Source: Candidatus Poseidoniaceae archaeon (lineage in GTDB: Archaea > Thermoplasmatota > Poseidoniia > Poseidoniales > Poseidoniaceae). From it: DNA of 64,000 nucleotides. The stretch covers positions 1 to 64,000 of the forward strand of contig JASLKG010000002.1 of NCBI GenBank assembly GCA_030747695.1, given 5' to 3'. Below are positions 1 through 8,270 of this stretch, piece by piece. The translations under genes were made by a program, and so were the position numbers. Below the pieces are notes generated by a model. The model saw nothing but the letters and a program-made list of their open reading frames with translations, searched no databases and had not been told where the DNA came from. Positions within the stretch are counted from its first letter, which is position 1. Each line of letters starts with the position of its first letter.

Positions 1-300
1 TGCAATTTCATCCACATCCAGAACTCCATCATCATCTAAATCATAGTCACAACTACCATCTTCATCAGTTGCAGTTGGATTGAAATTATTAGCCGTTGAA
101 TCCGTACATCCATCTATCTCATCTACATCCAGAACTCCATCATCATCTAAATCATAATCACAACTTCCATCTTCATCAGTTGCCAACAGATCGAAATTGT
201 TGGCAATAGGATCAGTACATCCTTCAATTTCATCGACATCTAGTATGCCATCATCATCTAAATCATAATCACAACTGTGGTTGTTTACTCCTGCATTGCT
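1..300 (-). repeat. Tandem 111-bp (37-codon) repeat, three copies visible
   Basis: The string catcatcatctaaatcat recurs at 27, 138 and 249, exactly 111 bp apart, and the flanking codons repeat too. Each unit encodes a Cys-containing GCTD...DGSC segment followed by an Asp-rich calcium-type loop. The array runs off the left edge, so total copy number is unknown. Copies 1 and 2 are nearly identical at DNA level, which suggests recent duplication or gene conversion. Confidence 0.9.
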
Positions 301-2319
301 ATCGTAGTTGTTAGCAGTTTGATTTGTACAACCTAGAATTGGTGGCACCATAACTTGCCATGCTCTGCTTGCACCAGCAGTCCAAGGGTTAGAATCTGCT
401 GCATCATAAGCTCCAGCGCTCAAATTATCCAATGCTGAATTTATAATTGGCCTGAAATCAAAATTTCGAGGATCGACTAACATTGATTCAACGGAACCTT
501 CTGTCTCCTGATATCCGTTATAATTACTAGAATATGTCCCTGGAACTGGATTAGAAGTGTATGAGTTTGAGCGGTGAGCCGCAATAGTATCTGCAGCGTT
601 ATTTGCCGTGGTAGAATTTTCATTACCTGCACTGTTTTCATACAATATAATAATCTGATTCTTAGTCAAACCACTATCATTTCCAAAGACAGTATTGTTA
701 TGAGCATGATGATAATTTCCTTTTACCATTATTCCAGTCTTTATGTCCCACAAAACGTTGTGATGTACTGTTGCATTATTTCCAGTATTGGTTCCACCTG
801 CGGGGCCATCCATTCTTATTCCATATTTTGCAGTATTATATATCCAATTGTAAGCAACTTCGGCACCAGCTTGTTCCGCCATCATCATTTGCATCACAGC
901 ACCATCACTTTGGACAAAACCTGTTTGAGATACTTTGTTGTGGAAAAACTGTGGTGCATCACCGATACTTATTGTGGCTGATGCTCCAGTTTTATGAACG
1001 GTATTATTTGAAAATGTGTTATCCTTTCCACCATCGAAAACAGTAACCATCAATCCTGGTAAATCGGAACAAGACCAATCGATAAACTCGAAATTCGTAT
1101 TGTTAATTGTATTATTATGAGATTGTAGAGCCGCACCATGGAATTCAATCGCAGAACCATCTGTATGTGCGAAAGAAGAATTATCGATTAGACAATTGGA
1201 GCAACGATCCATTCGAGACACCCAGCGGTCTTCGGCATCTTCTCCAGCAATTCCAAGTCCTCTCTTCGATGTACTTGGGTACATCAAGTCTGAATCCAAA
1301 ACAGAACAACCATCGCACTGGTATGAACGGAATGTTGTAGCAAAAAATTCCAAACCCATTAAAGAAACGTTATCGCTATTAGTGATGTCAAAAGCATAGG
1401 CTTGAGTTTTAACTCGAATATCTAAATTGTTAGGATTTGTTCCATTTGGCAACAACATGTGAAGTCTGTCAGAAGTTGAGTTAATCCACCATTCACCTTC
1501 CACATCAATCAATTCTCTTTTACCTTCAAGGAAGTAATGATGATGCTTATTTTTCCAAGTTGGTACTGTATCATAATATATTGTTGCATTAGTAAAATCA
1601 TAATCAGTTATATTTCTACTGTATGTCCGAAATGAACCAACATTCAAAATTGCAATTGCTCCAACTGGATCAATACCGCTTGAGGTCAAATTATTGTTTG
1701 CTCCTGTCGTCCCTCCGGCATCTTCTAGCTCTCCATTAGAGTATGACCCCCCATTACCGATCGTACCGTGAGCCCAATAATGTGATTGATTCAGTACTGA
1801 GTAATCACTGAAGTTAGCATTAGGCCATCTCGCTGGAACCTGCTCTTCATAATCAATGAAAACTTGCCACGCATCTATTCCAATATCGACATAGTGAATT
1901 CCATCAGCAGAAAGATTCCAAGTCCCGCCTAAATCATTAGCAACACTTTGGGTTCCATCAAAAACAACTCTTTCATTCAAAGCAGATTTTATTGTCAAAT
2001 TTTGGAATCCAGAAACACTCACAGCCTCATGATAAACACCCTCATGAATAATTATTTCACTTCCGTCTAAGGACAAATTAAGGGCACCAGTTATCGACTC
2101 TAAAGGGCAATCAAAAGTTCCTGGATTTGTATCATCTCCTAATTGATTATCGACGTGAAACGGATCTTGAGAATTATGTGTTTGGTTTGAACAATCAATT
2201 GCAGATGAATTTCTAAAGGTGACCGCATCATCTAATGCAACATGATTTGTTGTAATCGAAATTGATATGCTAGAAAGACAAAGAATTACGATAAGCGATA
2301 ACGAAGATATTCTCCCCAT
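1..2319 (-). CDS. Secreted right-handed beta-helix protein with calcium-type repeats (partial, C-terminus beyond window)
   Basis: The frame is open from an ATG at 2319 down to base 1, so at least 773 residues are present and the C-terminus is missing. The N-terminus is a signal peptide (MGRISSLSLIVILCLSS then a polar stretch). The middle is rich in Asn, Thr and short beta-strands, with phrases such as 'NLTIKSA' and 'GIHYVDIG' that resemble pectin-lyase-fold parallel beta-helix proteins; this is a fold impression only. The last 300 bases of the visible part encode 37-residue repeats combining a GCTD..ANNF..ATDEDGSC unit with an Asp-rich DYDLDDDGVLDVDEI unit, like thrombospondin type 3/EF-hand-type calcium loops. 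It probably acts at the cell surface or is exported. Substrate unknown. Confidence 0.8.
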   Translation of the reverse strand, partial: MGRISSLSLIVILCLSSISISITTNHVALDDAVTFRNSSAIDCSNQTHNSQDPFHVDNQLGDDTNPGTFDCPLESITGALNLSLDGSEIIIHEGVYHEAVSVSGFQNLTIKSALNERVVFDGTQSVANDLGGTWNLSADGIHYVDIGIDAWQVFIDYEEQVPARWPNANFSDYSVLNQSHYWAHGTIGNGGSYSNGELEDAGGTTGANNNLTSSGIDPVGAIAILNVGSFRTYSRNITDYDFTNATIYYDTVPTWKNKHHHYFLEGKRELIDVEGEWWINSTSDRLHMLLPNGTNPNNLDIRVKTQAYAFDITNSDNVSLMGLEFFATTFRSYQCDGCSVLDSDLMYPSTSKRGLGIAGEDAEDRWVSRMDRCSNCLIDNSSFAHTDGSAIEFHGAALQSHNNTINNTNFEFIDWSCSDLPGLMVTVFDGGKDNTFSNNTVHKTGASATISIGDAPQFFHNKVSQTGFVQSDGAVMQMMMAEQAGAEVAYNWIYNTAKYGIRMDGPAGGTNTGNNATVHHNVLWDIKTGIMVKGNYHHAHNNTVFGNDSGLTKNQIIILYENSAGNENSTTANNAADTIAAHRSNSYTSNPVPGTYSSNYNGYQETEGSVESMLVDPRNFDFRPIINSALDNLSAGAYDAADSNPWTAGASRAWQVMVPPILGCTNQTANNYDSNAGVNNHSCDYDLDDDGILDVDEIEGCTDPIANNFDLLATDEDGSCDYDLDDDGVLDVDEIDGCTDSTANNFNPTATDEDGSCDYDLDDDGVLDVDEIA

Positions 2320-2368
2320 GTTTGGTGCTATACAATTAGCAAATAGAATGTTATCCTTTAATCAAAGG

Positions 2369-2950
2369 TTAAACACGCTTGAAGATTGTAGAAATATACG
2401 GGCGTTCGCCACCAAATGGATTAATGTGAGTATGTCTAATAGATTCGATTAGAATCCAATCATCTCCAAGCAATTCAATCAACATATTCTCATCATACGT
2501 ATATAAATCCAAGCCGCAACAAATCTGCGCTCCATCTTTTGAAAAGGTCTCAATCACCGCAAAACCACCGCTTGAAATACACGATTTCATATTAGCAAGA
2601 TATGTTTGCCTCTCACTTTCCTTCAACAGGAAATGTAATACTGCACGATCGTGCCATATATCGAAATCTCCTAAATCTAGTTCTTCAGATAAATCCGCTT
2701 GGACATAATTCAAATTATCTCCATGACGCTGTTTCATTATTTCCAATGCTTTATCTGAAATGTCAAGAGCTGTAATTTCATACTCCTTTTCTAGCAAAGA
2801 ATCGATCAGGGTCGTAGTTCCAACTCCAACATCGATCAACCGAATTCCTTTGCATGATGAAATTAATTGTAGTGAAACTGAATGTTCCTTTTGGTACCAC
2901 CCTAGTTTTGTAGTATCCGCATCACTATATGCGGCATTCCAATGAATCAC
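2369..2950 (-). CDS. Class I SAM-dependent methyltransferase
   Basis: A 193-residue Rossmann methyltransferase. Motif I is 'LIDVGVGTTTL' near residues 38-48, the acidic residue after strand 2 is in 'ITALDIS', motif II in 'VQADLSE', and motif IV region is 'FDIWHDRAVLHFL'. This layout is that of small-molecule methyltransferases (methyltransferase domain 11/25, thiopurine or trans-aconitate type); the real substrate cannot be read from sequence. The start is GTG at 2950. It is the last gene of a leftward run TusA-RibA-OsmC-methyltransferase, with only 21 bases between it and the OsmC stop, so it is probably co-transcribed with them. Confidence 0.8.
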   Translation of the reverse strand: MIHWNAAYSDADTTKLGWYQKEHSVSLQLISSCKGIRLIDVGVGTTTLIDSLLEKEYEITALDISDKALEIMKQRHGDNLNYVQADLSEELDLGDFDIWHDRAVLHFLLKESERQTYLANMKSCISSGGFAVIETFSKDGAQICCGLDLYTYDENMLIELLGDDWILIESIRHTHINPFGGERPYISTIFKRV

Positions 2951-2971
2951 ATCGCTGGGAATAGAACCACC

Positions 2972-3370
2972 TCATTCGAATGTTACATCAACTTCCATGC
3001 TCTCACTGACTGAAACACAAATAGGACAATTACAGCCTTCAGTAATCAACCATGCTCTGTCTTCGATTGGAATTCCATTAGGGAGTTCAATTGTAATATC
3101 CAACTTTGCAATTCTTCTAGGATCAGAGGCCATCGATTTCTCAACACTTCCCTTCATATTTTTCACATCAATATTCCGAGAATCTGCCCTAATTGCGACT
3201 ATTGTCATAATACAAGTAAGCATTGAAGTTGCTAGCAAATCTGTAGGAGAGAATGATTCACCTTTACCCACATTATCAGTGGGCGCATCGGTAATCAGTT
3301 CGGCACCAGAGGGTGTGTGCGTGGCAGTACATCGTAAATTCCCATCATATCTTGCGTTAATTCTAACCAC
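2972..3370 (-). CDS. OsmC/Ohr family thiol-dependent peroxidase-like protein
   Basis: A 132-residue OsmC-fold protein. The family signature is visible: 'SPTDLLATSMLTCIMTIV' carries the first redox Cys (about residue 58) and 'EGCNCPICVSVSESM' near residues 112-126 the second. OsmC proteins reduce organic hydroperoxides, although the wider family also has non-peroxidase members. The GTG start abuts the TGA of ribA (TGAGTG), so translation is probably coupled. The neighbouring TusA-like sulfur carrier points to thiol chemistry. Confidence 0.88.
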   Translation of the reverse strand: MVRINARYDGNLRCTATHTPSGAELITDAPTDNVGKGESFSPTDLLATSMLTCIMTIVAIRADSRNIDVKNMKGSVEKSMASDPRRIAKLDITIELPNGIPIEDRAWLITEGCNCPICVSVSESMEVDVTFE

Positions 3371-3973
3371 TCACTCACCATCCAATTCAATATCGTGCCC
3401 CATACGCTTGGCCTTGGTTTCCAAATAGTCTCGATTGCCACTCCCTACACCTACAATTAATGGCATTCTTTCAACAATGTTTATGCCATATTTTTCTAGT
3501 TGTGTTGCTTTATCAGGGTTATTTGAAAGTAAACAAATATCTTTCACTCCTATTGATTCTAGCATTGTGCGAGCAATACGATAATTACGCGCATCACCAG
3601 GCAGTCCTAGCATCAAATTTGCATCAAGTGTATCTGCACCTTTATCCTGTAAATGATATGCTTGTATTTTTGCATGAAGACCTATACCTCTTCCCTCTTG
3701 TCGCAAATAAATAACTACACCCCACCCCTTCTCAGAAATTGCGCGAAGTGCAGCATCTAGCTGTGGGCCACAATCACAACGAAGAGAGCCGAATGCATCG
3801 CCTGTTAAGCATTCAGAATGCAAGCGCATCAATACTGGATCTGGACCCATCATATCCCCCATAGTGAGTGCAACATGGTCCAATCCAGTTTCGGATTCAT
3901 GGAACACTCTTATTCGGAAATTACCATGTTCGGTGGGCAGACGTGCGTCGCTTGGAACCTCATCTATACTCAT
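3371..3973 (-). CDS. ribA: GTP cyclohydrolase II (RibA), bacterial type
   Basis: A 200-residue single-domain enzyme of the usual RibA length. It opens the imidazole ring of GTP to 2,5-diamino-6-ribosylamino-pyrimidinone phosphate, the first step of riboflavin synthesis. The zinc site is 'HSECLTGDAFGSLRCDCG' (three Cys), the catalytic/GTP-binding loop is 'RQEGRGIGL', and the C-terminal 'NIVERMPLIVG' is conserved with the Escherichia coli enzyme. There is no fused RibB domain. It overlaps the upstream TusA-like gene by 4 bases (ATGA). Many archaea use the unrelated GTP cyclohydrolase III (ArfA) instead, so this gene was probably acquired from bacteria. Confidence 0.95.
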   Translation of the reverse strand: MSIDEVPSDARLPTEHGNFRIRVFHESETGLDHVALTMGDMMGPDPVLMRLHSECLTGDAFGSLRCDCGPQLDAALRAISEKGWGVVIYLRQEGRGIGLHAKIQAYHLQDKGADTLDANLMLGLPGDARNYRIARTMLESIGVKDICLLSNNPDKATQLEKYGINIVERMPLIVGVGSGNRDYLETKAKRMGHDIELDGE

Positions 3974-4200
3974 GGCTTCACCTCTATAATGATTCGGAAC
4001 TCGCCCGCAGATTTGATTACATCGATTATTTGATGCCCCAATCTGTCGATTAGAATTGGAATATCATGAAGTGCCTCTGGATCATCTGATAAAACCTCCA
4101 ATACATCACCTGATACTAATTCTACCAAGGCTTTTCTTGTTTGGTGCACTGGTACAGGACAAAAATGTCCCAACACATCAAGTTGATAAGTCGGCTCCAC
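3970..4200 (-). CDS. TusA/SirA-like sulfurtransferase
   Basis: A 76-residue protein of TusA size and fold. The signature 'LDVLGHFCPVPVHQTRKAL' has the persulfide-carrying Cys14 in a CPxP motif, followed by 'GDVLEVLSDDPEALHDIP', matching the family's conserved DDP...DI segment. TusA proteins relay sulfur for tRNA thiolation or other thio-cofactors. It is the first gene of the leftward operon with ribA and starts at GTG 4200. Which acceptor it serves here is unknown. Confidence 0.88.
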   Translation of the reverse strand: MEPTYQLDVLGHFCPVPVHQTRKALVELVSGDVLEVLSDDPEALHDIPILIDRLGHQIIDVIKSAGEFRIIIEVKP

Positions 4201-4276
4201 GTTTAGGGCAAGGTATTGACTTATTCAATCTCTCGATAAAGTGAGACTTCATCAATGAGAGCATATAGTCCACCGT

Positions 4277-5248
4277 ATGGGCGAGGGGCAAGATGATAAA
4301 TTGGCTCCAAAATCGAATCCAAGTACAAATGAGATTGATGACCTGTCATGGTCAGAAGTTGGAGTCCTAGCCAAAAGCTACCTCCGAATTCCAGTTGCGC
4401 TTATTTTGGTTGAGATGTTTTACTGGTTCATTACTCAACCAACAAATACACTGGGCCTAATACAAGAATCTGAAGCATGGATTTGGTATGAGCTCACTGA
4501 GCTCATTTATGGATCCGGCACTGCGACTCTATCTGAATATAATGGTTGGACTACAATGGTGACTTTACACCATGCTGATTTTTGGGCAGATCGTATTAAT
4601 CTCTATGTTTCAGATGAATGTGCTGGAGTTCATGAAATGATATTCATATCTGTACTAATGATTATGACAACCGGTGTACCACAACGTCTGAGAATCAAGA
4701 GTGCCCTCATTGCTTGCGGGGTTGTTTATGTAGTCAATATCGCTCGTTTATTGGTTCTTTATCCTATGGCTGTTTCTGGTTGCAATGAGAATCCCAATTT
4801 ATTTAATTGTGAAAAACCAATGCATGATTTTCACACATTTTTTTATGAATGGGGTTTCCTACTTTTGTTAGTATTAATTTGGCTATTGTGGTTCAAATGG
4901 GTCAATGCTGGTAATCTTATTCAAAGAGAAAACAATCGTAGTAAAGGAAAATGGAAATTTATTTATCGCAACAAATGGCAAGATAAACATAAAATTGCAC
5001 TAGTTATTTCAGTACTACTAATAATTGGTGCATTTGCTAATGTGATGTTAGATAACAATGCTATGGATGCAAAAGAAGCTGTCGATACCTGTGAATTTTA
5101 TTCAAGTGTTACTGGATCATGTGGTGATGCAAGGGACATATGGGCACAAGAGATTCAGTCATCCTGGTCTCTTGCTACTCTTGGATTCTTAGGCTTAGTA
5201 GGCACTGTAGTAACAATCGATAAGCCGAAAGAAATTGAAGAAGAGTAA
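4277..5248 (+). CDS. Exosortase/archaeosortase-family transmembrane protein
   Basis: A 323-residue multi-pass protein with about five to seven hydrophobic segments. The family's catalytic trio is visible: Cys in 'DECAGVHEMIF' (about residue 115), Arg in 'VVNIARLLVLYP' (about 157) and His in 'HDFHTFFYEWGF' (about 186-196). Archaeosortases cleave C-terminal sorting signals (for example PGF-CTERM) from S-layer or surface proteins and attach them to lipid. There is a second cluster of hydrophobicity at 240-260 and a last segment near residue 300, making it longer than ArtA. The three giant surface proteins in this window end in ordinary transmembrane anchors with cytoplasmic tails, so no obvious substrate is encoded here. 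It converges on the helicase with no spacing. Confidence 0.82.
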   Translation: MGEGQDDKLAPKSNPSTNEIDDLSWSEVGVLAKSYLRIPVALILVEMFYWFITQPTNTLGLIQESEAWIWYELTELIYGSGTATLSEYNGWTTMVTLHHADFWADRINLYVSDECAGVHEMIFISVLMIMTTGVPQRLRIKSALIACGVVYVVNIARLLVLYPMAVSGCNENPNLFNCEKPMHDFHTFFYEWGFLLLLVLIWLLWFKWVNAGNLIQRENNRSKGKWKFIYRNKWQDKHKIALVISVLLIIGAFANVMLDNNAMDAKEAVDTCEFYSSVTGSCGDARDIWAQEIQSSWSLATLGFLGLVGTVVTIDKPKEIEEE

Positions 5249-6649
5249 TTAATTTTCAATAACTGATGCATTGATATTGTTTGAATTAAATGATTTTAAT
5301 GCTAAACTTGCGTGCTTATTGTGGACTTCAACAATAGTACAATCACTATTAATTACAATATCACCAATTGCTAGTTCACTACAATTCAATGAAGATGTTA
5401 TTTTATTTACGAGTTGATTCTTTGAAAAATTCGTTGCTTCTAATCTTATTGGTACCATTCCAAATACATCTGCAGCTTCTGTATTGTCTTCTTGTTTTCG
5501 CACAGGGTCTCTTTCCATACCATCAGGTAGATCGGGAGCATCTGAGGGAATTATGTTAAGTGAATGTGTTGCAATTATCTTGTTTAACTGTGGCACATCG
5601 TCTCTACCTACAAGCATCCATGCTTCTCCCTTGCGGCCAATTCTTCCAGTTCGTCCAATTCGGTGAACATAATTGTCTACATCATCAGGTACATCGTAAT
5701 TTATCACTAGTGTTATCCCATCGACATCTAGGCCACGTGCTGCTACATCTGTAGCAATTACAACTCGTGAGTTTCCTTCCTTAAAATTCGCAATAATTTT
5801 TTCCCTTTGATTTTGAGACATGTCCCCATGTATTCCTTGAATATCAAATCGGTTTTTCTTTAATCTTTGTACTAAAATATCAACCATTCTTTTTGTATTT
5901 GTAAATATTATTGTTTGATCCTCATCGCTCATGTGTGATAGCAATCTTCCTACTACCCACAATTTATTTGCTCGTCCAATTCTAACACTAAATTGATCAA
6001 TAGGAGGAATATCTAGTTTCTCAGTACTAGTTAGTACAAATTCAGGCTCATCCATGAACTCATTGGCTGCATCAATAATTTCTTGTGGAAATGTTGCTGA
6101 AAATAGTAAGGTTTGTTTTCTGTTAACCATTCTCTCAATTATCCACATAATATCTGGAAAGAATCCCATATCTAGCATACGATCTGCTTCATCAAGAACG
6201 AACATTGATGGTGCAGACAGGTCAATATGACCTCGCTTACTCATATCCATTACTCTTCCAGGTGTTCCAACAACTATGTCTACACCCGCATCCAGGCTTT
6301 TTGCCTGCTTTTCTAAATCTGTTCCTCCATATACAGTAATTATTTTCAAGCCCTTTTTTCCTTGAATTGAGTTAATATCATCTGATACTTGGTTTGCTAA
6401 TTCACGTGTTGGCGCTAATATTAGAGCTTGTAAATTACCTGTTGGCTTACAAGAGTTCAAAACGGGTAATCCGAATGCCGCTGTTTTTCCTGAACCGGTT
6501 CTTGCTTGACCTATTACATTCACTCCCGAAATTGCCAATGGAATAGTATCTTTTTGGACTTGGGTTGAAAATTCCCATCCTAATTCATTGAGTCCATCAA
6601 TCAGATCATTACTCAAGTCCCAAGCGGTGAATGGAGTTGTGGTAAACAT
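5249..6649 (-). CDS. DEAD-box RNA helicase with DbpA-like C-terminal RNA-binding domain
   Basis: A 466-residue helicase. Motifs in order: Q-motif around residues 7-33, Walker A TGSGKT 51-56, PTRELA 80-85, DEAD 153-156, SAT 184-186, and motif VI HRIGRTGR 329-336. Residues about 395-466 form an extra domain ('VFGMVPIRLEATNFSK...') that resembles the DbpA/CsdA RNA-binding domain used in bacterial ribosome assembly and cold response. The likely role is RNA remodelling, such as rRNA maturation or mRNA decay. The two strong hairpins between its start and the upstream gene (6671-6708) may lie in its 5' UTR or end upstream transcription. Confidence 0.95.
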   Translation of the reverse strand: MFTTTPFTAWDLSNDLIDGLNELGWEFSTQVQKDTIPLAISGVNVIGQARTGSGKTAAFGLPVLNSCKPTGNLQALILAPTRELANQVSDDINSIQGKKGLKIITVYGGTDLEKQAKSLDAGVDIVVGTPGRVMDMSKRGHIDLSAPSMFVLDEADRMLDMGFFPDIMWIIERMVNRKQTLLFSATFPQEIIDAANEFMDEPEFVLTSTEKLDIPPIDQFSVRIGRANKLWVVGRLLSHMSDEDQTIIFTNTKRMVDILVQRLKKNRFDIQGIHGDMSQNQREKIIANFKEGNSRVVIATDVAARGLDVDGITLVINYDVPDDVDNYVHRIGRTGRIGRKGEAWMLVGRDDVPQLNKIIATHSLNIIPSDAPDLPDGMERDPVRKQEDNTEAADVFGMVPIRLEATNFSKNQLVNKITSSLNCSELAIGDIVINSDCTIVEVHNKHASLALKSFNSNNINASVIEN

Positions 6650-6670
6650 TGGTCTCCCTCTTCCGCCCCT

Positions 6671-6708
6671 CCCATAGTATGGGTCACCGGGACGGGGGCG
6701 ACCCCCGT
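6671..6708 (-). promoter_or_regulatory. Two perfect inverted repeats upstream of the helicase gene
   Basis: Bases 6671-6683 read CCCATA-G-TATGGG and 6692-6708 read ACGGGGG-CGA-CCCCCGT, both perfect. They sit 22-59 bases upstream of the helicase ATG and just downstream of the preceding gene's stop. No T-run follows. They could be a terminator, a protein operator or 5' UTR structure; the sequence alone does not decide. Confidence 0.5.
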
Positions 6709-6715
6709 GTCACGT

Positions 6716-6982
6716 TCAGAATCCTTCGCTATCTCTTGCTTCTATTTTCAGGATACCCATCCAGTATTTCAGGGCATTTTCCCTATTAAGAGGGCGCTTC
6801 ATCTGGCGAACATGCTCTAGAATGTACTGGCGGAACTTCAATGATTTAGTGCGATTAATTCCCTTGGGAGTTACTCCATCCCACAGGTCATTGAACTGCT
6901 TCTCTTTATCATTAAAGGTTTCATCGGTCATCAAGTACGTCTCCTTGAGCAGTTCGGCGACCAGCCTACCCCTCTTAACCAT
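6716..6982 (-). CDS. Small conserved-looking protein of unknown function
   Basis: An 88-residue, mostly charged alpha-helical protein (MVKRGRLVAELLKETYLM...). I recognise no family. It overlaps the 3' end of the HEAT-repeat gene by 8 bases, which supports it as a real, co-transcribed gene. Its segment 'LKFRQYILEHVRQMKR...ALKYWMGIL' suggests a helical bundle. It has no signal peptide or membrane segment, so it should be cytoplasmic, perhaps a partner of the HEAT-repeat protein. Confidence 0.65.
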   Translation of the reverse strand: MVKRGRLVAELLKETYLMTDETFNDKEKQFNDLWDGVTPKGINRTKSLKFRQYILEHVRQMKRPLNRENALKYWMGILKIEARDSEGF

Positions 6983-8261
6983 GTCGAGAGGAGGTATCCT
7001 TCTTCTTAGGAGGTTCTAACTCTTCCATTCCCACTGTATGTCCTTGAGATTCTGCAACCTCTCGATCGATTTGCGGGACCGCTGGTGCTGGAGCTAAGAA
7101 CCTGTTTTTCTGTTCCTCAGTCCCTTGTATTTGAAGATCGATACTCATTTCCCTTAATTCCTTGATAACTCGAGGATCCTTTTCTTCACGCAATAATGCA
7201 TCGCAATGATTTCTCAAAATTTCATCACCCATTAATCTAGGTAATATCTTAACACATGCTAAACGAACATTAGCATGCTTATGGCTACATCCAGCTAGCA
7301 CAAGTTCCCTCGCTCTTCCGTGGTCTGTATCTAATGTCTCGATACATTTGATCGCTGAAAGCATAACCTTTGAATCCCGATCTAATATTGCGCGTTCTGC
7401 GAGTATTGTGGCAATTCTATATTCCTTATGTGCCAATGGAACAAGGCATTTTGCTGCTCTCCTTCTAGTTTCTACATCTTCATCATCGAGTGCCCACCCT
7501 ATCAAATCCCAAGAGGCAGCACCACCTTTTGACAACACTTTTCGAAGTAAAGCTGCGGCATTGCGCCTTAATTCCAGGTTTTCTTCCTGTAATAATTCAT
7601 CTAGGTGGTCGCAGGCCACTTCTGGCCATGTTAAACATAATTCTCCAAGTCCAGAAAAAGCTGCATCTCTCCTACTGCGAACTGCATGACGTAATTCATT
7701 TGACAAAGTGATCTCTGTTGCACTAGGGAAAATCGCTGCAACTCTCTTCAAACACTCGCTTGCTGAAGTCCTGACACTCCCATCCTTATCATCCAATAAC
7801 ACAGAAAGATGGTCGAACAACTCATCTGGGCAGGTTTCAGCAACCACGGGCAATGCAAATAGTGCTGCTGATCTTATTTCTGGACTCTCATCCATAAGGC
7901 AATCCAATAGGACCTGATGTCCTTGATGTGCAAGGGCTCCTGACAATATAGATAATGCCTTTATTCCATCGATTTGCTCCAGATAATGATATTTTTCTTT
8001 CCAAGTTACCCTTTGAGTATCAAGTTCACCCGTAGCTAACGGTATCACTGCTTGGTGTGGAATTGCCATCCATGGCCCACTTTCTATTTTCGCACCCTTG
8101 CGCTTACGCTTACGAGTCGATACGTTCAGAGGACGTCCCGTTCTTGGGTCGCGTGCGACATATTCTCGTGCCATAGCGAACCGGGCATACCGCCAAAGGT
8201 CATGAACCCTCGCATAAAATGGCTTATCAATTAGGGTAACCCTCAAGCCCTTAATACTCAA
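6975..8261 (-). CDS. HEAT-repeat protein with basic N-terminal patch
   Basis: A 428-residue protein in which residues about 95-370 are tandem 30-40-residue helical repeats of HEAT/PBS-lyase type (for example 'SPEIRSAALFALPVVAE', 'DVETRRRAAKCLVPLA', 'HANVRLACVKILPRLM'). A very basic stretch RKRKRKGAK lies near residue 52, and an acidic/proline-rich tail follows residue 380. HEAT solenoids usually act as protein or nucleic-acid scaffolds. The longest frame starts at TTG 8261; an internal ATG at residue 30 (8174) is an alternative. It is divergent from the Kelch gene with only 9 bases between the two starts. Confidence 0.85.
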   Translation of the reverse strand: MSIKGLRVTLIDKPFYARVHDLWRYARFAMAREYVARDPRTGRPLNVSTRKRKRKGAKIESGPWMAIPHQAVIPLATGELDTQRVTWKEKYHYLEQIDGIKALSILSGALAHQGHQVLLDCLMDESPEIRSAALFALPVVAETCPDELFDHLSVLLDDKDGSVRTSASECLKRVAAIFPSATEITLSNELRHAVRSRRDAAFSGLGELCLTWPEVACDHLDELLQEENLELRRNAAALLRKVLSKGGAASWDLIGWALDDEDVETRRRAAKCLVPLAHKEYRIATILAERAILDRDSKVMLSAIKCIETLDTDHGRARELVLAGCSHKHANVRLACVKILPRLMGDEILRNHCDALLREEKDPRVIKELREMSIDLQIQGTEEQKNRFLAPAPAVPQIDREVAESQGHTVGMEELEPPKKKDTSSRHG

Positions 8262-8270
8262 GCGACAATC

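Noticed and set aside
1-300. CRISPR array at the left edge
   Set aside because: The 111-bp periodicity is in frame and codes for a 37-residue protein repeat; there are no short palindromic repeats with unique spacers.
6692-6708. Bacterial-type Rho-independent terminator
   Set aside because: The hairpin is perfect but there is no U-run, and archaeal termination relies on U-tracts and FttA; it is kept only as a structural element.
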